Assembly: GCA_946547205.1 (NCBI GenBank)
Contig: CAMNPA010000080.1
Span: forward strand, 1 to 6,332
Origin: an uncultured Selenomonadales bacterium
GTDB lineage: Bacteria; Bacillota; Negativicutes; Selenomonadales; Selenomonadaceae
Direction of reading: 5' to 3'
Length of the DNA: 6,332 bases
The notes beneath the pieces are model-generated. The model saw nothing but the letters and a program-made list of their open reading frames with translations, was not told where the DNA came from and ran no database searches. The translations under genes and the position numbers were made by a program. Below, piece by piece: positions 4,767-6,332 of the stretch (position 1 is the first letter of the stretch; every line of letters starts with the position of its first letter).

Positions 4767-6332
4767 AATCATCACGTTGACGGCGGGCGAGCGATTTCGA
4801 CTTGAAGACGGCGAACGGCTTGCGCTGATTGATTCGGGCAAAGTTGAAGTTTATGCAGTCACTTGCGCCGACGGCTCATTTCGCCAACAATTTTTGGTTG
4901 AGTTGACTGCGGGCGGTGCGGCTTTTCCGAGTTTGGACGAATTCGAGCAGACTGAAACGCTCCTTTACGCCGCAGAAGATTCGCAGATAAAAATTTTCGC
5001 GTTCAATCAAGTTTCGCCCGACGAATTAAAAATTTTCATGCGCAGTTGGTTCGCCGAGCTGATAAAGTTATCGTGGCTGGAACTTTTGGCTGATACCGGC
5101 GACGACACGTTGATAAAATGGCGCGATGAAAATTTTCTTGACGATGCCGAAAATTTGTTGGACGCCTTCAGCGAAAACGAAAGAATTTTTTCAATGCTGT
5201 TGGGCGTGCGATTTGCTTCCGAAGACAAAAAATTTTCTCGCCGCGTGGAAGTTCGTGCGCGAAATCAGAAACGGCTGGTTGACGACGCGATAGCAAATTT
5301 GTTCGGCGAAGAAACTTCAAACTACAGCGAAACGCTCAATCGCAATGAAAAGCTTGAGGCTGCAACCTTCATCGTTCGACGCGTCGCAAAATTTTTCGAC
5401 ATGCCGACCGACAACATAAAAATTTCGCGCGACATGACCAAAAAGCTCGACCAAATCAGAATTCTGCGGCGGCTCATGCAAAAGGGCAATATGCAAATGC
5501 GGCTGGTTACTCTCGTCGACGGCTGGCACAAAAAGGACAGCGGAATTTTTATCGGCTACTTCGGCGCGGAAAAATCTTTGGCGGTCTTCGTGCCGACTGC
5601 GCCCGGCAATTACAAGCTCATCACGCGAAAAAATCTTGACGGAATAAAAATTACAGACGACGTTGCGGCGCAAATTGATTCGAGCGCGTTTGAATGTTAC
5701 GGCGGCTTTCCTGCACGTGAGCTGAAAATTTTCGACCTGCTGAAATTTATCTTCAAGCAATGTTGGCTCGTCGACTACAAAACAATCCTCGCCGTCGGAT
5801 TGTTTTCGGGCTTGATTCCGCTTGTTATGCCGATTGTCACCGAAACGATTTTTCAAGACATCATCCCGATTCTCGACCGTCAAGGTTTGGTTGCGGTCAC
5901 TCAAGTCATGTTGGTCACGAGCTTAACAATGGCGGCACTCGGAATTATGCGGACAATCGCGGTCATGAGAATCACGACGCGAATCGATATGGCGACGGAA
6001 GCGGCTCTTTGGAACAGGTTGCTGACTTTGCCGACAAAATTTTTCCGTCAGTACACGTCCGGCGAGCTTGCAAGTCGAATGAGCGGAATGAACGTCATCA
6101 AAGGGCTGGTCAGTCCGGAATTTATCGGCGGGCTCTTCGGATTCGTCTTTTCATTTTGGAGCGTCCTCTTGATGTGCTACTACAGCCTCAAGCTCACGGC
6201 GATTGCGATTGCGATTTGGTTTGTTTACGCCATAATCACGGCGTTTATTTATCGGCGCGTCATCGGATTCAATCGCAAATTGATTGCCGCGAACAATCAG
6301 GAAGCGGGAATGATTCAGCAGATTTTCGCGGG
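4750..6332 (+). CDS. NHLP-family export ABC transporter permease/ATPase subunit (partial, 3' end outside window)
   Basis: The frame is open without a stop from GTG 4750 to the edge: 527 full codons, with the ATPase domain still to come. Residues about 8-110 look like the cyclic-nucleotide/cupin-type beta barrel found at the start of the NHLM second ABC subunit (LTAGERFRLEDGERLALIDSG at about 10-30 and a following VEVYAV strand). Residues about 195-335 form a soluble domain with VDGWHKKDSGIFIGYF (257-272), YKLITRKN (289-296) and a GGFPARE exit motif (318-324), the usual linker of this family. An ABC permease region starts near 340, with hydrophobic helices at about 345-368, 386-408, 459-478 and 484-504, and the coupling-type sequence LPTKFFRQYTSGELASR (427-443). 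No C39 catalytic cysteine is seen, so this is the non-peptidase partner of the preceding exporter. It overlaps that gene by 17 bases, which implies coupled translation and perhaps a heteromeric transporter. Walker motifs cannot be checked because they lie beyond 6332. Confidence 0.9.
   Translation, partial: MNRLNKIITLTAGERFRLEDGERLALIDSGKVEVYAVTCADGSFRQQFLVELTAGGAAFPSLDEFEQTETLLYAAEDSQIKIFAFNQVSPDELKIFMRSWFAELIKLSWLELLADTGDDTLIKWRDENFLDDAENLLDAFSENERIFSMLLGVRFASEDKKFSRRVEVRARNQKRLVDDAIANLFGEETSNYSETLNRNEKLEAATFIVRRVAKFFDMPTDNIKISRDMTKKLDQIRILRRLMQKGNMQMRLVTLVDGWHKKDSGIFIGYFGAEKSLAVFVPTAPGNYKLITRKNLDGIKITDDVAAQIDSSAFECYGGFPARELKIFDLLKFIFKQCWLVDYKTILAVGLFSGLIPLVMPIVTETIFQDIIPILDRQGLVAVTQVMLVTSLTMAALGIMRTIAVMRITTRIDMATEAALWNRLLTLPTKFFRQYTSGELASRMSGMNVIKGLVSPEFIGGLFGFVFSFWSVLLMCYYSLKLTAIAIAIWFVYAIITAFIYRRVIGFNRKLIAANNQEAGMIQQIFA

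Noticed and set aside
5317..5904. 195-residue open frame on the minus strand
   Set aside because: It is antisense to the second ABC subunit, which is continuously open to the window edge with membrane helices and family motifs. The minus frame reads as low-complexity shadow.
1..6332. CRISPR array, tRNA/rRNA, insertion sequence or attachment site
   Set aside because: No spaced direct repeats, cloverleaf, transposase frame or terminal inverted repeats were found on either strand. Nearly all the sequence is covered by five recognisable coding regions.

Overview
The window is a compact, all-plus-strand bacterial region. It holds the last codons of one gene, a two-gene sulfur/metal-cofactor operon, and the first three genes of a peptide-export operon of the NHLP/NHLM (nitrile hydratase leader peptide) type, the last of which is cut by the right edge. 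Intergenic gaps are about 100 bases or less and two intrinsic terminators separate the transcription units. Base composition looks balanced (not counted). Codon choice is bacterial, with many CGC/CGA/CGG arginines, alternative TTG and GTG starts, and frequent A-run/T-run junctions of the AAAATTTT type. The gene content (a cluster-type LarE, a small siroheme/ferredoxin protein, an NHLP exporter) points to an anaerobe. A Firmicutes-like lineage such as Negativicutes would fit, but this is a guess from content and not a phylogenetic result.

Region 1 (1-141): 22 C-terminal codons of an unidentified upstream gene end at a TAA, followed by a good intrinsic terminator. A perfect TATAAT box lies just after its U-tract, so the next operon's promoter appears to be packed against, and partly inside, the terminator.

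Region 2 (167-1877): larE encodes an ATP-dependent PP-loop sulfur transferase of nickel-pincer nucleotide cofactor synthesis. It overlaps by 4 bases a gene for a 260-residue siroheme-[4Fe-4S] sulfite/nitrite reductase-like protein with two extra ferredoxin clusters. The LarE has three candidate cluster cysteines, the arrangement associated with the [4Fe-4S]-dependent form that works with free sulfide. A translationally coupled sulfite-reductase-like partner is therefore suggestive of a local sulfide supply, which is inference. A second terminator closes this unit.

Region 3 (1929-6332): the export operon begins with an unusually short HlyD/adaptor-type protein. It keeps the membrane anchor and the C-terminal domain of the NHLP secretion protein but seems to lack the lipoyl and coiled-coil hairpin section. 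Next, with no gap, comes a complete C39 peptidase/permease/ATPase exporter that should cut double-glycine leaders and move the peptide out. It is followed, with a 17-base overlap, by the companion permease/ATPase subunit, of which 527 codons are visible. No precursor peptide or maturation enzyme is in the window; if present they should lie beyond 6332.
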